64,000 bases of DNA from Exiguobacterium undae DSM 14481 (GCF_000620805.1 NZ_KK211187.1:1149957-1213956), one strand, 5' to 3'; shown: positions 19,701 to 27,865, counted from the first letter of the stretch. Numbers and translations: made by a program. Notes: generated from the letters alone by a model not told the origin.

Positions 19701-20189
19701 TTCCTTGATTACAGTTCATATGTCGAGCGATACGGTGATATCTCGGTTCTCGATACGAGTACATTCTTCCACGGCATGCGTTTAGGTGAGACGATCGAAG
19801 TCGAGATCGAGCGCGGGAAAACCTTATACCTCAAACTGATTCAAGTCGGTCAGCCAAACGATCATGGTGTCCGTGTCATCTATTACGAGATGAACGGTGT
19901 ACCACGTGAAGTCGAAGTGAAGGATATCAGCATCAAGGAAAGCTCATCCAGCCGTCCGAAAGCGGATCGTTCGAATCCGAAACAGATTGGCGCTTCGATG
20001 CCGGGCAGCGTCTTGAAAGTCCTCGTTGAACCGGGAACGCGCGTCCGTAAAGGCGAACAGTTACTCGTCACGGAAGCGATGAAGATGGAGACGACGATTC
20101 AAGCGCCGGAAGACGGTGAAATCAAAGCCGTCCACGTAAAAGAAGGCGAAGCGATTGCAGGTCAAGATTTATTGATTGAATTCATCTGA
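16755..20189 (+). CDS. pyc: Pyruvate carboxylase
   Basis: Biotin-dependent anaplerotic enzyme, 1144 residues, making oxaloacetate from pyruvate, bicarbonate and ATP. In order: biotin carboxylase (about 1-455, with the ATP loop KASLGGGGRGMRVV), carboxyltransferase (about 530-800, DTTFRDAHQSLLATRMRTKD), an allosteric linker, and a biotin carrier domain with the biotinyl lysine in VTEAMKMETT. The start is TTG 16755 (protein MTKIKKILVANRGE), with AAAGGGGGA just upstream inside ftsW; the 8-base overlap suggests translational coupling. A hairpin terminator follows. Confidence 0.98.
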   Translation: MTKIKKILVANRGEIAIRVFRAATELGIRTVAIYSREDMGSLHRYKADEAYRIGEGKKPIEAYLDIEGIIATAKEAGCDAIHPGYGFLSENIELATRCREEGIIFIGPREEHLYSFGDKVRARTTAIEAGLPVIPGTDGPITSIDEAYAFAEKAGYPLMVKASLGGGGRGMRVVRTEEELPEMIERAKSEALKAFGSDEIYVEKLIERPKHIEVQIIGDAHGNIVHLFERDCSVQRRHQKVVEVAPCVTLSDAGRQKICDAAVTLMKHVGYENAGTVEFLVTQDESFYFIEVNPRVQVEHTITEMITGIDIVQTQIRVAEGESLHSELVGIPAQEDIQMLGFAIQSRITSEDPENGFLPDTGKIKAYRSPGGFGVRLDGGNAYVGAEISPYYDSLLVKISTHGLTYDQAVAKMSRNLSEFRIRGIKTNIPFLSNVLKHHAFISGDYNTSFIDDTKELFIFPKRQDRGTKLLTYIGEVSVNGFPGIGKIDKPIARDVRIPKELPADYQAGAKAILEAEGPLGVINWLKAQDRVQLTDTTFRDAHQSLLATRMRTKDLVAIAEAEAKLLPELFSVEAWGGATFDVAYRFLSEDPWVRLMKLREKMPNVLIQMLLRGANGVGYKNYPDNVIHAFVKESAQAGVDVFRIFDSLNNPESIQLAIDAVLPTGKIAEAAVCYTGDLFDANRPKYHLPYYVKLAKQLEASGAHIIAIKDMAGLLKPEAAYALVSALKDAVDLPIHLHTHDASGNGIYTYARAVDAGVDIVDVAASSMAGLTSQPAGGSLIHALSGHKRQPLVSAQKFEQVSDYWQDVRHLYQAFELDMLAPNPTVYDHEMPGGQYSNLQQQAKAVGLADRWSEVKTMYARVNMLFGDIVKVTPSSKVVGDMALFMVQHHLTEDDVLERASNLDFPDSVVELMKGELGTPPDGFPKQVQAAILKGVEPLTERPGKMMEPLNFDAIKHELFEKLERPVTEFDALAYALYPKVFLDYSSYVERYGDISVLDTSTFFHGMRLGETIEVEIERGKTLYLKLIQVGQPNDHGVRVIYYEMNGVPREVEVKDISIKESSSSRPKADRSNPKQIGASMPGSVLKVLVEPGTRVRKGEQLLVTEAMKMETTIQAPEDGEIKAVHVKEGEAIAGQDLLIEFI

Positions 20190-20225
20190 CACGCAACGCC
20201 AAAAAGGAAGAACTCATAATACGTT

Positions 20226-20261
20226 AAACAGGCGAAACGCATGGCGGATTGCCTGTTTTTC
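20226..20261 (+). terminator. Terminator after pyc
   Basis: AAACAGGC (20226-20233) pairs with GCCTGTTT (20251-20258) across a 17-base loop; the stem runs into TTTTT. Confidence 0.75.
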
Positions 20262-20292
20262 GTTCATTTTCAACTTTCAGGGAGGAACGACT

Positions 20293-21651
20293 ATGAACAT
20301 CATTTGTTGGATTCGGAGCGATTTCCGAATCGAGGACAATCACATGTTGGCGCAAGCCACGCACTATCTCGAAGAGAACGAGCAGGCAAACGTCGAGTTC
20401 GTGTTTTGGATCAATCCGGAGTACATCGGGGAGTACGATGCCCGTCAACAATATTTTTTCCAAGCACTTGAACAGTTTGCGAAGGTGTGTAAGACAAACG
20501 GCATGCCGATTCGGTTTATTGAAGGAACGGAAACAGACTTTTTAAAGGCGACGGAGATGGCTGACGTTCTGCTGTTTAATGCGGAATACGTGGAACCGTT
20601 CAAGACACGGGATGACGCAATCATCAAAAAACGCGGCGAGAAGAAGACGGAACGACTGCTCGATCGGCATTTGCTTCACCCTCATGCCGTAAAGAAAAAC
20701 GATGGCTCGTATTATAAAGTCTTCACCCCGTACAAAAATACCTTTCTCAAAAAAGAGTTGCCAAAACCGTATCCGGTCGACCTCAAGCGTCTGCAGGAAC
20801 GTTATCAAAAGCGTCGGCAAAACAATGCGTTCATGCTGGAATATTTTAAACAGGCGGAATCGGACATCGATTTTAAACCCGGTGAAGAACAGGCGAAGAA
20901 GCGGTTGAAGCAGTTCCTGAAGGCTAGCCTGGCATCGTATGAAGAGCAGCGGGATCTTCCGGCTGTTGATGGCACGAGTTTAATGTCACGTTATCTGCGG
21001 ACCGGAGAGATTGGGATTCGGACGATTTTTGAGGCGGTCAGCCAGGAGAAGGATTCGAAAGGGAAACAAACCTATATCACGGAGCTGATTTGGCGCGAAT
21101 TTTACTATACGATTCTGTTGCATTATCCGGAAGCTAAGCGTCTTCCGGTCAATGAGCAGTATACGCAAATCAAGTGGGAAGAGGATGAAGAAGGGTTTAA
21201 AGCCTGGTCGGAAGGCAAAACCGGTTATCCGATCGTCGATGCCGCCATGCGGCAACTGAATACGACTGGATGGATGCATAATCGTCTCCGGATGATCGTC
21301 GCCTCCTTTTTGACCAAGGACCTGCTGATTGACTGGCAAAAAGGAGAACGGTACTTTCAGCAAAAGCTGGTCGACTATGAGGCTGCCTCGAATATTGGAG
21401 GCTGGCAATGGGCGGCATCGGTCGGGACGGATGCCGTTCCATACTTCCGAGTTTTTAATCCGACGACCCAATCGAAGAAGTTTGATAAGGATGGAACGTT
21501 CATCCGCAACTATTTGCCGGAAATCAAGGATTTACCGAAAACGTCGATTCATGAACCGACGGAACAACAACGAAAAGATTACGATTATCCCATGCCCATC
21601 GTCGATCATGACATGGCACGGAAGCGGGCGATTGCCCGTTTTAAAGAATAA
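20293..21651 (+). CDS. phr: Cryptochrome/photolyase family protein, probable CPD photolyase
   Basis: A 452-residue DNA photolyase-like flavoprotein that would repair UV-made pyrimidine dimers with light. The N-terminal antenna alpha/beta domain begins MNIICWIRSDFRIEDNHML. The C-terminal FAD domain carries SRYLRTGEIGIRTI, ELIWREFYY, and WMHNRLRMIVASFLTKDLL, and ends in the VGTDAVPYFRVFNPTTQSKKF block. ATG 20293 has GGGAGGAACG upstream; the longer ORF would include the pyc terminator. It is not found between pyc and ctaA in B. subtilis, so it is an insertion relative to that order. Confidence 0.93.
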   Translation: MNIICWIRSDFRIEDNHMLAQATHYLEENEQANVEFVFWINPEYIGEYDARQQYFFQALEQFAKVCKTNGMPIRFIEGTETDFLKATEMADVLLFNAEYVEPFKTRDDAIIKKRGEKKTERLLDRHLLHPHAVKKNDGSYYKVFTPYKNTFLKKELPKPYPVDLKRLQERYQKRRQNNAFMLEYFKQAESDIDFKPGEEQAKKRLKQFLKASLASYEEQRDLPAVDGTSLMSRYLRTGEIGIRTIFEAVSQEKDSKGKQTYITELIWREFYYTILLHYPEAKRLPVNEQYTQIKWEEDEEGFKAWSEGKTGYPIVDAAMRQLNTTGWMHNRLRMIVASFLTKDLLIDWQKGERYFQQKLVDYEAASNIGGWQWAASVGTDAVPYFRVFNPTTQSKKFDKDGTFIRNYLPEIKDLPKTSIHEPTEQQRKDYDYPMPIVDHDMARKRAIARFKE

Positions 21652-21667
21652 AAGAAATCAATAGATG

Positions 21668-21705
21668 GCAACAGGGGGTGGATTTTAAAATCCACCCCCT
21701 GTTGC
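21668..21705. repeat. Perfect 38-bp palindrome between phr and ctaA
   Basis: A 19-base arm starting GCAACAGGGGGTGG (21668-21686) is followed at once by its exact reverse complement (21687-21705), with TTTTAAAA at the centre and no spacer. It lies between two convergent stops, so a bidirectional terminator is the simplest role, but neither side has a flanking T-run outside the stem. Confidence 0.8.
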
Positions 21706-21754
21706 GTATACCGACCGACGGTTCAGCCGCGATTTTTAGAGACCTGAAAAACAA

Positions 21755-22648
21755 TCAGTGTAATCGGGAATCTGTTTTGCGTGTCCGGAAAGCATGGTAT
21801 GCGAGATACGAAATGACACCGAAGTAACACGTGATCAAGAAGGCGTGCAACAACGGAACGTAAGTGGCGTGACCACCTAAGACGATCCAGGCACCAGTCG
21901 CGACCTGACAAGAGATGAAGAAGGTCGCAAACCACATGGCAGTCCGTGTCGTCCGATGTTTCAGACGGATCGCCATGAAGTGGACGAACAACGTATAGAA
22001 AAACAAGAGTCCGGCGAGTATCCGGTGAATCATTTGGACCCAGGCTTCAAACGTCATGGTCGGTTGTTCACAAACCGGCCAGCCGACACAGGCATATGTA
22101 GCACCGACGTGGCGGACAAACGCGCCGGTATACACGACGATTAGTGTATAAACCAATAAGCCGTAAAGAAGTTTACGTAAGAATGCTGGGACGGATTCCC
22201 TGAATTCTCGACCGGGACGTTCCATGATCAATATCGTTAAGATGAGCAAGGAAGCGAAGGAAATCAGTGAGATTCCGAAATGCAACGCCATGACCAGATC
22301 GGACTGTTGCCAGACGACGGCTCCTGCACCAACGATGGATTGAATCAACATGAAAATAAAGGCTAGGAAAGCGAAGATTTTTATATCTAGACGCTCCTTG
22401 AATGCGACGAGTGTCCATAGGCAAAGCGCGATGATCAATAATCCGACGACACCTGTCACGGCACGGTGACTATATTCAATCATCGTTTCGACACTAGGGT
22501 TGGTTGGAATCAATTCACCGTGACAGAGCGGCCAGTCCGTTCCGCACCCGTTACCTGAATCGGTTTTTGTGACAGTCCCCCCCATGAGGAGAACAATCAT
22601 CATCGTGAATGTCACGAATGCTGAAAAGATCGAAAGTTTTCGATTCAA
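21755..22648 (-). CDS. ctaA: Haem A synthase (haem O monooxygenase) CtaA
   Basis: Integral membrane enzyme, 297 residues with eight hydrophobic helices, oxidising the C8 methyl of haem O to give haem A for cytochrome caa3. A cysteine pair lies in the first extracellular loop (SGNGCGTDWPLCHGEL), a second pair in ACVGWPVCE, and the haem-ligand histidines are in EYSHR and MIHRI. The start is TTG 22648 with AAGGTGGTG 8 bases upstream; the longer ORF to 22735 covers the promoter region. It is divergent from ctaB as in B. subtilis. Confidence 0.95.
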   Translation of the reverse strand: MNRKLSIFSAFVTFTMMIVLLMGGTVTKTDSGNGCGTDWPLCHGELIPTNPSVETMIEYSHRAVTGVVGLLIIALCLWTLVAFKERLDIKIFAFLAFIFMLIQSIVGAGAVVWQQSDLVMALHFGISLISFASLLILTILIMERPGREFRESVPAFLRKLLYGLLVYTLIVVYTGAFVRHVGATYACVGWPVCEQPTMTFEAWVQMIHRILAGLLFFYTLFVHFMAIRLKHRTTRTAMWFATFFISCQVATGAWIVLGGHATYVPLLHAFLITCYFGVISYLAYHAFRTRKTDSRLH

Positions 22649-22721
22649 GACGCAGACACCACCTTTCTGGAAAAATACAAGATACTTGAAATACCTAGCA
22701 ATAGTATCGCATAAAAAATAT

Positions 22722-22735
22722 CGAAACGCTTGCAA
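22722..22735 (-). promoter_or_regulatory. cre-like CcpA site in the ctaA-ctaB region
   Basis: Minus strand TGCAAGCGTTTCGA against the consensus TGNAANCGNTNNCA: every fixed position fits except the next-to-last (G for C). It overlaps the -35 element of the ctaB promoter. Catabolite repression of ctaBCDEF is known in B. subtilis; that CcpA acts here is inference. Confidence 0.5.
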
Positions 22736-22758
22736 TCTTTTAGAAGAACGCTATTCTA
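22731..22758 (+). promoter_or_regulatory. Probable promoter of ctaBCDEF
   Basis: TTGCAA (22731-22736), 16-base spacer, TATTCT (22753-22758). The transcript would start near 22765 and have a leader of about 208 bases. Confidence 0.5.
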
Positions 22759-22781
22759 ATATTAGGTAAATATGGTGAACT

Positions 22782-22797
22782 GTGAGGTAAATCACAT
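22782..22797. promoter_or_regulatory. FNR/CRP-family palindrome upstream of ctaB
   Basis: TGTGA-GGTAAA-TCACA is an exact match to the TGTGA-N6-TCACA half-site arrangement bound by FNR/CRP-family regulators. It lies about 17-32 bases downstream of the predicted ctaB start site, a position that usually gives repression. Confidence 0.6.
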
Positions 22798-22972
22798 AGA
22801 TTTCACATTTTGTTCATTATGTCGAAAGTATTTTCATACGTCACGACCTTGAATATGTGGTATCTTTTATAGAGAAAAGGACGTTTCGTGGCGTGTCTGT
22901 GTTATTTCTGTGAAGAAAATGCGTGTACCATGCGTACAGAGAGAACACAGGCGGTTAGAAGGAGGAAACAAC

Positions 22973-23905
22973 ATGGCGAAAGTAAATGGGGAGACCCTGG
23001 ACATCATGATCGAGCAATCGGATCAACCGACGTTCAAGGACTATGTCACCCTAGCAAAGATGGGAATCGTCCGTGCGAATCTCATCACCGTCTTCGCAGG
23101 TTATGTCGTGGCAGCATCGTACTTAACGGATGATGTTCTACTCTATTTGTGGCAGACGAAGTTGACGTTATTGTGGACACTTCTTGGAAGTGGACTGGTC
23201 ATTGCCGGTAGTTGTTACCTCAATAACTACATCGATCGTGACATTGATTATAAGATGGAACGGACGATGGGGAGACCGAGTGTGACCGGTAAGATGGACG
23301 GGCAACGGATATTGGCATTAGGACTTGGTATACTGGCTACCGGTACCATCCTTTTGTTAATCGTTAACCATGTCGCAGCAGTTTTCGGATTGATTGGATC
23401 GTTTGTCTACGTCGTCATCTACACGATGTGGCTGAAGCGGACGCATACGATCAATACGGTCGTAGGTGGTATATCTGGAGCAGTGCCACCGATCATTGGA
23501 TTTGCGGCAGTCACTCCGACACTTCATATCGATGCATGGATTTTATTTCTCATCATGTTCGTATGGCAACCGCCTCACTTCCTTGCGCTCGCCATGAGAC
23601 GGACGGAAGAGTACCGGGCTGCCGGTATTCCAATGTTACCTGTCGTCAATGGTTTTGCGATCACGAAACGACAAATTGTATGGTGGATCGCAGTTTTAGT
23701 TCCATCATCACTCCTCCTTGCGCACTACGGCATCATTTATATGCTTGTCATGGCAGTGCTTGGCGGATACTGGCTCTACATGGGATTGAAAGGTCTCAAA
23801 ATCAAGGAAGAACAAGCTGAGATTAAGTGGGCTTCGAAGATGTTTTTCTTCTCGCTCTTCTACTTCACGGCTTGGATCGTGACTGTCGTACTCGTTTCTC
23901 TCTAA
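22973..23905 (+). CDS. ctaB: Protohaem IX farnesyltransferase (haem O synthase) CtaB
   Basis: UbiA-superfamily prenyltransferase, 310 residues and about eight to nine membrane helices, adding a farnesyl group to haem B to give haem O. The prenyl-diphosphate Mg2+-binding motif NNYIDRDIDYKMERT (near residue 85) and the second conserved loop with MRRTEEYRAAGIPMLP are visible. ATG 22973 has AGAAGGAGGAA 7 bases upstream; the in-frame extension to 22910 has none. It is the first gene of the ctaBCDEF operon. Confidence 0.96.
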   Translation: MAKVNGETLDIMIEQSDQPTFKDYVTLAKMGIVRANLITVFAGYVVAASYLTDDVLLYLWQTKLTLLWTLLGSGLVIAGSCYLNNYIDRDIDYKMERTMGRPSVTGKMDGQRILALGLGILATGTILLLIVNHVAAVFGLIGSFVYVVIYTMWLKRTHTINTVVGGISGAVPPIIGFAAVTPTLHIDAWILFLIMFVWQPPHFLALAMRRTEEYRAAGIPMLPVVNGFAITKRQIVWWIAVLVPSSLLLAHYGIIYMLVMAVLGGYWLYMGLKGLKIKEEQAEIKWASKMFFFSLFYFTAWIVTVVLVSL

Positions 23906-23974
23906 AACGATTTGACATATTCACGAACATCAGCAAGAAAGAAAAAAATTGGGGAAAAGAAAGTGGGGATGGTT

Positions 23975-25000
23975 GTGAAAAAATCAGGAAAAATGCTCTT
24001 CCGGCTTCTTCCGATCGGTTTGATGGCATTGTTGTTATCAGGTTGTGGAATCCCGGAATTGTCCGCACTACAGCCTCGCGGGGAAGGCGCACAAATGCAA
24101 CTTGAGATCATTAAGCTCAGCTTATGGGTCATGTTGTTTGTCCTTGCGATTGTAGCAGTCATCTATATTTACGTACTTATGAAATTCCGTCGTAAAGCTG
24201 GAGACAACACAGTTCCAAAACAAGTTGAAGGGAATCATACGCTCGAGATCATCTGGACGGTCATTCCAATCCTCTTGTTAGTCGTCCTTGCTGTACCGAC
24301 GATCAAAACGACAGTCGAATTAGCAGATGCAAAAGAAGCGAAGAAAAATGAAATCATCAACGTTACGGCAAACCTTTACTGGTGGGAATTTGAATATCCG
24401 GATAAAGGCGTTTCGACAGGACAAGAACTTGTCATCCCAGTCGGCAAACGAGTTGCTGTCAACTTGACATCAAAAGACGTCATTCACTCATTCTGGGTAC
24501 CTGCACTTTCAGGTAAAACAGATACAAACCCAGGTCTTGAGAATGAAATGTGGTTACAAGCACAAGAAGCCGGTACATACTACGGTAAATGTGCGGAGTT
24601 ATGTGGACCATCACACGCATTGATGGACTTTAAAGTCATCGCACTTGAGCAAGATGAGTACGATGCATGGCTTAAAGACATGAAAACAGCAAAAGAAGCA
24701 GAAACAAAACAGCTTGATGCGAAAAACGAAAAGAACTGGACAACAGGCGAGCAAGTCTACGCACAAAACTGTCTCAGTTGTCACGGCGGCGGGAAAGTCG
24801 CGCCGAGCTTAACAAACTTTGGTGATCGTGAGCGTATCGCAGGATACCTTGATCATGACAAAGAAAATCTCGAAAAATGGATTCGCGATCCACAAAAAGA
24901 AAAACAAGGAACGAAAATGCCTGGTTTCTCTGAGGATCAGATCAGCGATGACGAGTTAAGCGAATTGGCAGACTATCTATTGGACAAGAAGCTCCAATAA
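23975..25000 (+). CDS. ctaC: Cytochrome caa3 oxidase subunit II with fused cytochrome c domain
   Basis: About 341 residues: a lipoprotein signal (LLSGC), two membrane helices, a cupredoxin domain with the CuA ligands in CAELCGPSHALMDF, and a C-terminal cytochrome c domain with the haem motif CLSCH. The distal Met is probably in GTKMPGF. The fused haem c makes this a caa3-type oxidase taking electrons from cytochrome c. The start is uncertain: GTG 23975 has AAAGTGGGG six bases before it, while ATG 23969 touches that site. It is exported, in the membrane with the soluble domains outside. Confidence 0.95.
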   Translation: MKKSGKMLFRLLPIGLMALLLSGCGIPELSALQPRGEGAQMQLEIIKLSLWVMLFVLAIVAVIYIYVLMKFRRKAGDNTVPKQVEGNHTLEIIWTVIPILLLVVLAVPTIKTTVELADAKEAKKNEIINVTANLYWWEFEYPDKGVSTGQELVIPVGKRVAVNLTSKDVIHSFWVPALSGKTDTNPGLENEMWLQAQEAGTYYGKCAELCGPSHALMDFKVIALEQDEYDAWLKDMKTAKEAETKQLDAKNEKNWTTGEQVYAQNCLSCHGGGKVAPSLTNFGDRERIAGYLDHDKENLEKWIRDPQKEKQGTKMPGFSEDQISDDELSELADYLLDKKLQ

Positions 25001-25019
25001 TATTTAAGGGGGAATCATA

Positions 25020-26903
25020 GTGGGGACACATACTATGGGTATGCCGAAGAAAAAAAGCGGCATCATGGACTGGCTAACGACAGTCGACCATAAAAAAATC
25101 GGGGTTCTCTACATCATGTCCGGATTGTTTTTCCTTCTGGTCGGTGGCGTAGAAGCCTTAATGATTCGTTTTCAGCTGATTAAACCGATGAACGATTTCG
25201 TCAGCGGTGAGTTATTTAACCAGTTGATCACGATGCACGGTACGACGATGATCTTCCTGGCAGCGATGCCGATGTTGATCGGGTACATGAACGCAGCTGT
25301 ACCATTACAAATCGGGGCGCGCGACGTTGCCTTCCCGTTTTTGAATGCACTTGGTTTTTGGTTGTTCTTCTTCGGGGGAGTGCTCTTGAACCTATCATGG
25401 TTCTTCGGCGCAGCACCAAACGCAGGATGGACTGCGTATGCACCACTTTCAACAGTTCCAGAATCACTTGGTGTTGACTTCTATGCACTTGGATTACAGA
25501 TTTCTGGTTTCGGTACATTAATGGGGGGGATCAACTTCCTCGTTACGATTTTAAACATGCGTGCACCAGGTATGAAACTGATGCGGATGCCGTTGTTCAC
25601 TTGGACAGCATTCGTTGCTTCTGCCTTGATCGTTTTCGCTTTCCCGCCACTTACGGTCGGATTATTCCTCTTGACGTTTGAACGGTTGTTCGGAGCTCAT
25701 TTCTTTGATCCGGCAGCGGGTGGTAACATCGTCATCTGGGAACACCTTTTCTGGATTTTCGGTCACCCGGAAGTTTATATCTTGATTTTACCGGCCTTCG
25801 GTATTTTCTCAGAAATCATTCCTACTTTTGCCCGTAAACGTCTCTTCGGTTATACGACGATGGTCTTTGCGACAATGTTGATCGGTTTCTTAGGATTCAT
25901 GGTTTGGGTTCACCACATGTTCACAGTCGGTCTCGGTCCTGTTGCGAACGCAATCTTCGCGGTTGCGACAATGGCGATTGCCGTTCCGACCGGGGTTAAG
26001 ATATTCAACTGGCTCTTTACGCTGTGGGGCGGTAAACTGACGTTCCCTGTTGCGATGTTGTATTCGGTTGCCTTCATTCCATCGTTCCTCGTTGGTGGTA
26101 TGACGGGTGTCATGCTTTCTGTTGCACCAGCCGATTATCAGTACCATGACAGTTATTTCGTAGTTGCCCACTTCCACTACGTTATCGTCGGTGGGGTTGT
26201 CTTTGGTCTCTTCGCCGGTCTTTACTACTGGTTCCCGCTCATGTTCGGGAAACAGTTGAACGAATTCTGGGGTAAAATTCAATTCTGGTTGTTCTTCATC
26301 GGCTTCCACTTGACGTTCTTCCCGCAACACATTCTCGGTCTGACAGGAATGCCACGTCGTGTCTTCACGTACTTGCCAAACCAAGGCTGGGAAACAATGA
26401 ACTTGCTGTCGTCAATCGGGGCAGGCTTCATGGGTGTCTCGACAATCGTATTGGTTGTTTCGATTGCAGCGGCATTGATGTCAAAAGAATACGTCAAACG
26501 TGATGTTTGGGGAGATGGACGGACACTTGAGTGGACGCTTCCTGTCCCAACACCAGAATATAATTTTGCACAAACACCACTTGTCAAAGGACTTGACACA
26601 TACTGGCTCGAAAAAATGGCAGGAAACAAAACCGTTTCCGTTTCGGAAGAAGTTGGCGATATCCACATGCCGAACAACACGATTCTGCCGTTCGTCATGT
26701 CAGTCGGTCTATTCCTCGCAGGTCTCGGATTTATTCTTCGCCTGGACTACGGAACAGTCGGTCTCGTCGTTGCGTTGATCGGTCTCGCTACGACACTCGT
26801 TGCGATGTTCCTCCGTTCATGGATTGACGATGAAGGATACTACATTCCAAAATCCGTCATCGAAGAAGATCTACGCCTTGAAGCTGAAAAGGAGGCGAAG
26901 TAA
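25020..26903 (+). CDS. ctaD: Cytochrome caa3 oxidase subunit I
   Basis: Haem-copper oxidase subunit I, 627 residues with at least twelve helices, holding haem A, the haem a3-CuB site and proton channels. The HPEVYILILPAFG block carries the CuB histidine-tyrosine cross-link pair, and HDSYFVVAHFHYVIVGG carries the haem ligands. WLTTVDHKKIGVLY at the N-terminus is typical of Bacillus CtaD. The GTG start has AAGGGGG 7 bases upstream. It lies 19 bases after ctaC. Confidence 0.98.
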   Translation: MGTHTMGMPKKKSGIMDWLTTVDHKKIGVLYIMSGLFFLLVGGVEALMIRFQLIKPMNDFVSGELFNQLITMHGTTMIFLAAMPMLIGYMNAAVPLQIGARDVAFPFLNALGFWLFFFGGVLLNLSWFFGAAPNAGWTAYAPLSTVPESLGVDFYALGLQISGFGTLMGGINFLVTILNMRAPGMKLMRMPLFTWTAFVASALIVFAFPPLTVGLFLLTFERLFGAHFFDPAAGGNIVIWEHLFWIFGHPEVYILILPAFGIFSEIIPTFARKRLFGYTTMVFATMLIGFLGFMVWVHHMFTVGLGPVANAIFAVATMAIAVPTGVKIFNWLFTLWGGKLTFPVAMLYSVAFIPSFLVGGMTGVMLSVAPADYQYHDSYFVVAHFHYVIVGGVVFGLFAGLYYWFPLMFGKQLNEFWGKIQFWLFFIGFHLTFFPQHILGLTGMPRRVFTYLPNQGWETMNLLSSIGAGFMGVSTIVLVVSIAAALMSKEYVKRDVWGDGRTLEWTLPVPTPEYNFAQTPLVKGLDTYWLEKMAGNKTVSVSEEVGDIHMPNNTILPFVMSVGLFLAGLGFILRLDYGTVGLVVALIGLATTLVAMFLRSWIDDEGYYIPKSVIEEDLRLEAEKEAK

Positions 26904-26904
26904 G

Positions 26905-27534
26905 ATGGGACATCATTCAGTTCCAAATAACCCGATCACGGGTATTCCGGATCATGTTGAAAAAGCAACACTTGAGGGTAAGAATAAATATGTAGCCTTC
27001 TGGTTCTTCCTTGGTGGAGAGACAACATTGTTTGCCTCGCTATTCGGGACGTACATCGGGTTGCATAATTCGGGTGCGAAAGAAGGATTACGCAGTTACG
27101 ATATTTTTGAAATGGGTCTTGTCTTCATCATGACAATGCTCCTTCTCACAAGTTCACTGACAAGTGTCCTTGCGATGATGGCGATGAAACGTAATGATGT
27201 GAAGAAGATGAAAATGTGGTTGATCATCACACTTGTTCTTGGATTAGCGTTCTTAGCGGGTGAGATTTATGAGTTTAATCATTACTACCACATCGGTCAT
27301 ACGTTTACGTCAAGTGCCTTTGGATCAGCATTCTATACGCTTGTCGGATTCCACGGCGCACACGTCTTGTTTGGTCTTCTCTGGATCACGACATTACTCG
27401 TCCGTAACTGGAATCGCGGTATCACAGTCGTGAACGCACCGAAATATTATGTTTCAAGTCTTTACTGGCACTTCATTGACGTCGTCTGGGTCTTTATCTT
27501 CTCAGTCGTCTACCTCATGGGGATGGTGAAATAA
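26905..27534 (+). CDS. ctaE: Cytochrome caa3 oxidase subunit III
   Basis: Subunit III, 209 residues with five hydrophobic helices, the short form found in Bacillales. AFWFFLGGETTLFASLFGTY at helix I and GFHGAHVLFGLLW, with the conserved His/Glu pattern and a C-terminal YWHFIDVVWVFIF, mark the family. The start ATG follows the ctaD stop by one base, with AAAGGAGG inside ctaD. The longer ORF to 26800 is only read-through in another frame of ctaD. Confidence 0.97.
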   Translation: MGHHSVPNNPITGIPDHVEKATLEGKNKYVAFWFFLGGETTLFASLFGTYIGLHNSGAKEGLRSYDIFEMGLVFIMTMLLLTSSLTSVLAMMAMKRNDVKKMKMWLIITLVLGLAFLAGEIYEFNHYYHIGHTFTSSAFGSAFYTLVGFHGAHVLFGLLWITTLLVRNWNRGITVVNAPKYYVSSLYWHFIDVVWVFIFSVVYLMGMVK

Positions 27535-27535
27535 G

Positions 27536-27865
27536 ATGGAAAAACACGAACCGCAACTGACACGTAATCAAATGGAGCTCGAGATGAAAGCAGACCGCAG
27601 CCGCGAGATGCAACTTCAACTCACAAGCTTTGCCTTGATGATCTTCCTGACGTTGATCGCCTTTGGTGCGGTCATGGCAGAACTCATGCCTCACTGGGCA
27701 GCCGGTGGATTCTTGATCATCATGGCGATCGTGCAAGTCTATCTTCAACTTTATATGTTCATGCACATGAACAATAAAGGGAACACATGGATTAAAGTCA
27801 TGATGGCACTTGGGATCTTCGTCGCCTTGACGATTGTCGCGACACTCCGTCTTTTAATCTGGTAA
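27536..27865 (+). CDS. ctaF: Cytochrome caa3 oxidase subunit IV
   Basis: A 109-residue small subunit with a charged N-terminal third (1-27) and three membrane helices, of the bacterial COX4 family that stabilises the oxidase. LYMFMHMNNKGN between helices two and three is typical. It begins one base after the ctaE stop. A terminator follows and ctaG has its own promoter. Confidence 0.94.
   Translation: MEKHEPQLTRNQMELEMKADRSREMQLQLTSFALMIFLTLIAFGAVMAELMPHWAAGGFLIIMAIVQVYLQLYMFMHMNNKGNTWIKVMMALGIFVALTIVATLRLLIW

Larger units (their letters stand above)
22649..22972. promoter_or_regulatory. Divergent ctaA-ctaB control region
   Basis: This 324-base gene-free stretch holds the ctaA promoter (an extended -10 TGCGATACT on the minus strand near 22705), the ctaB promoter, a cre-like site and an FNR-type palindrome described separately, and a long leader of about 200 bases before ctaB. 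No small ORF in it has a credible ribosome binding site apart from the ctaB site AGAAGGAGG. Confidence 0.7.

Noticed and set aside
20986-21471. 161-residue minus-strand ORF inside the photolyase gene
   Set aside because: The plus-strand frame has clear photolyase motifs across this whole stretch; the antisense frame shows no family features.
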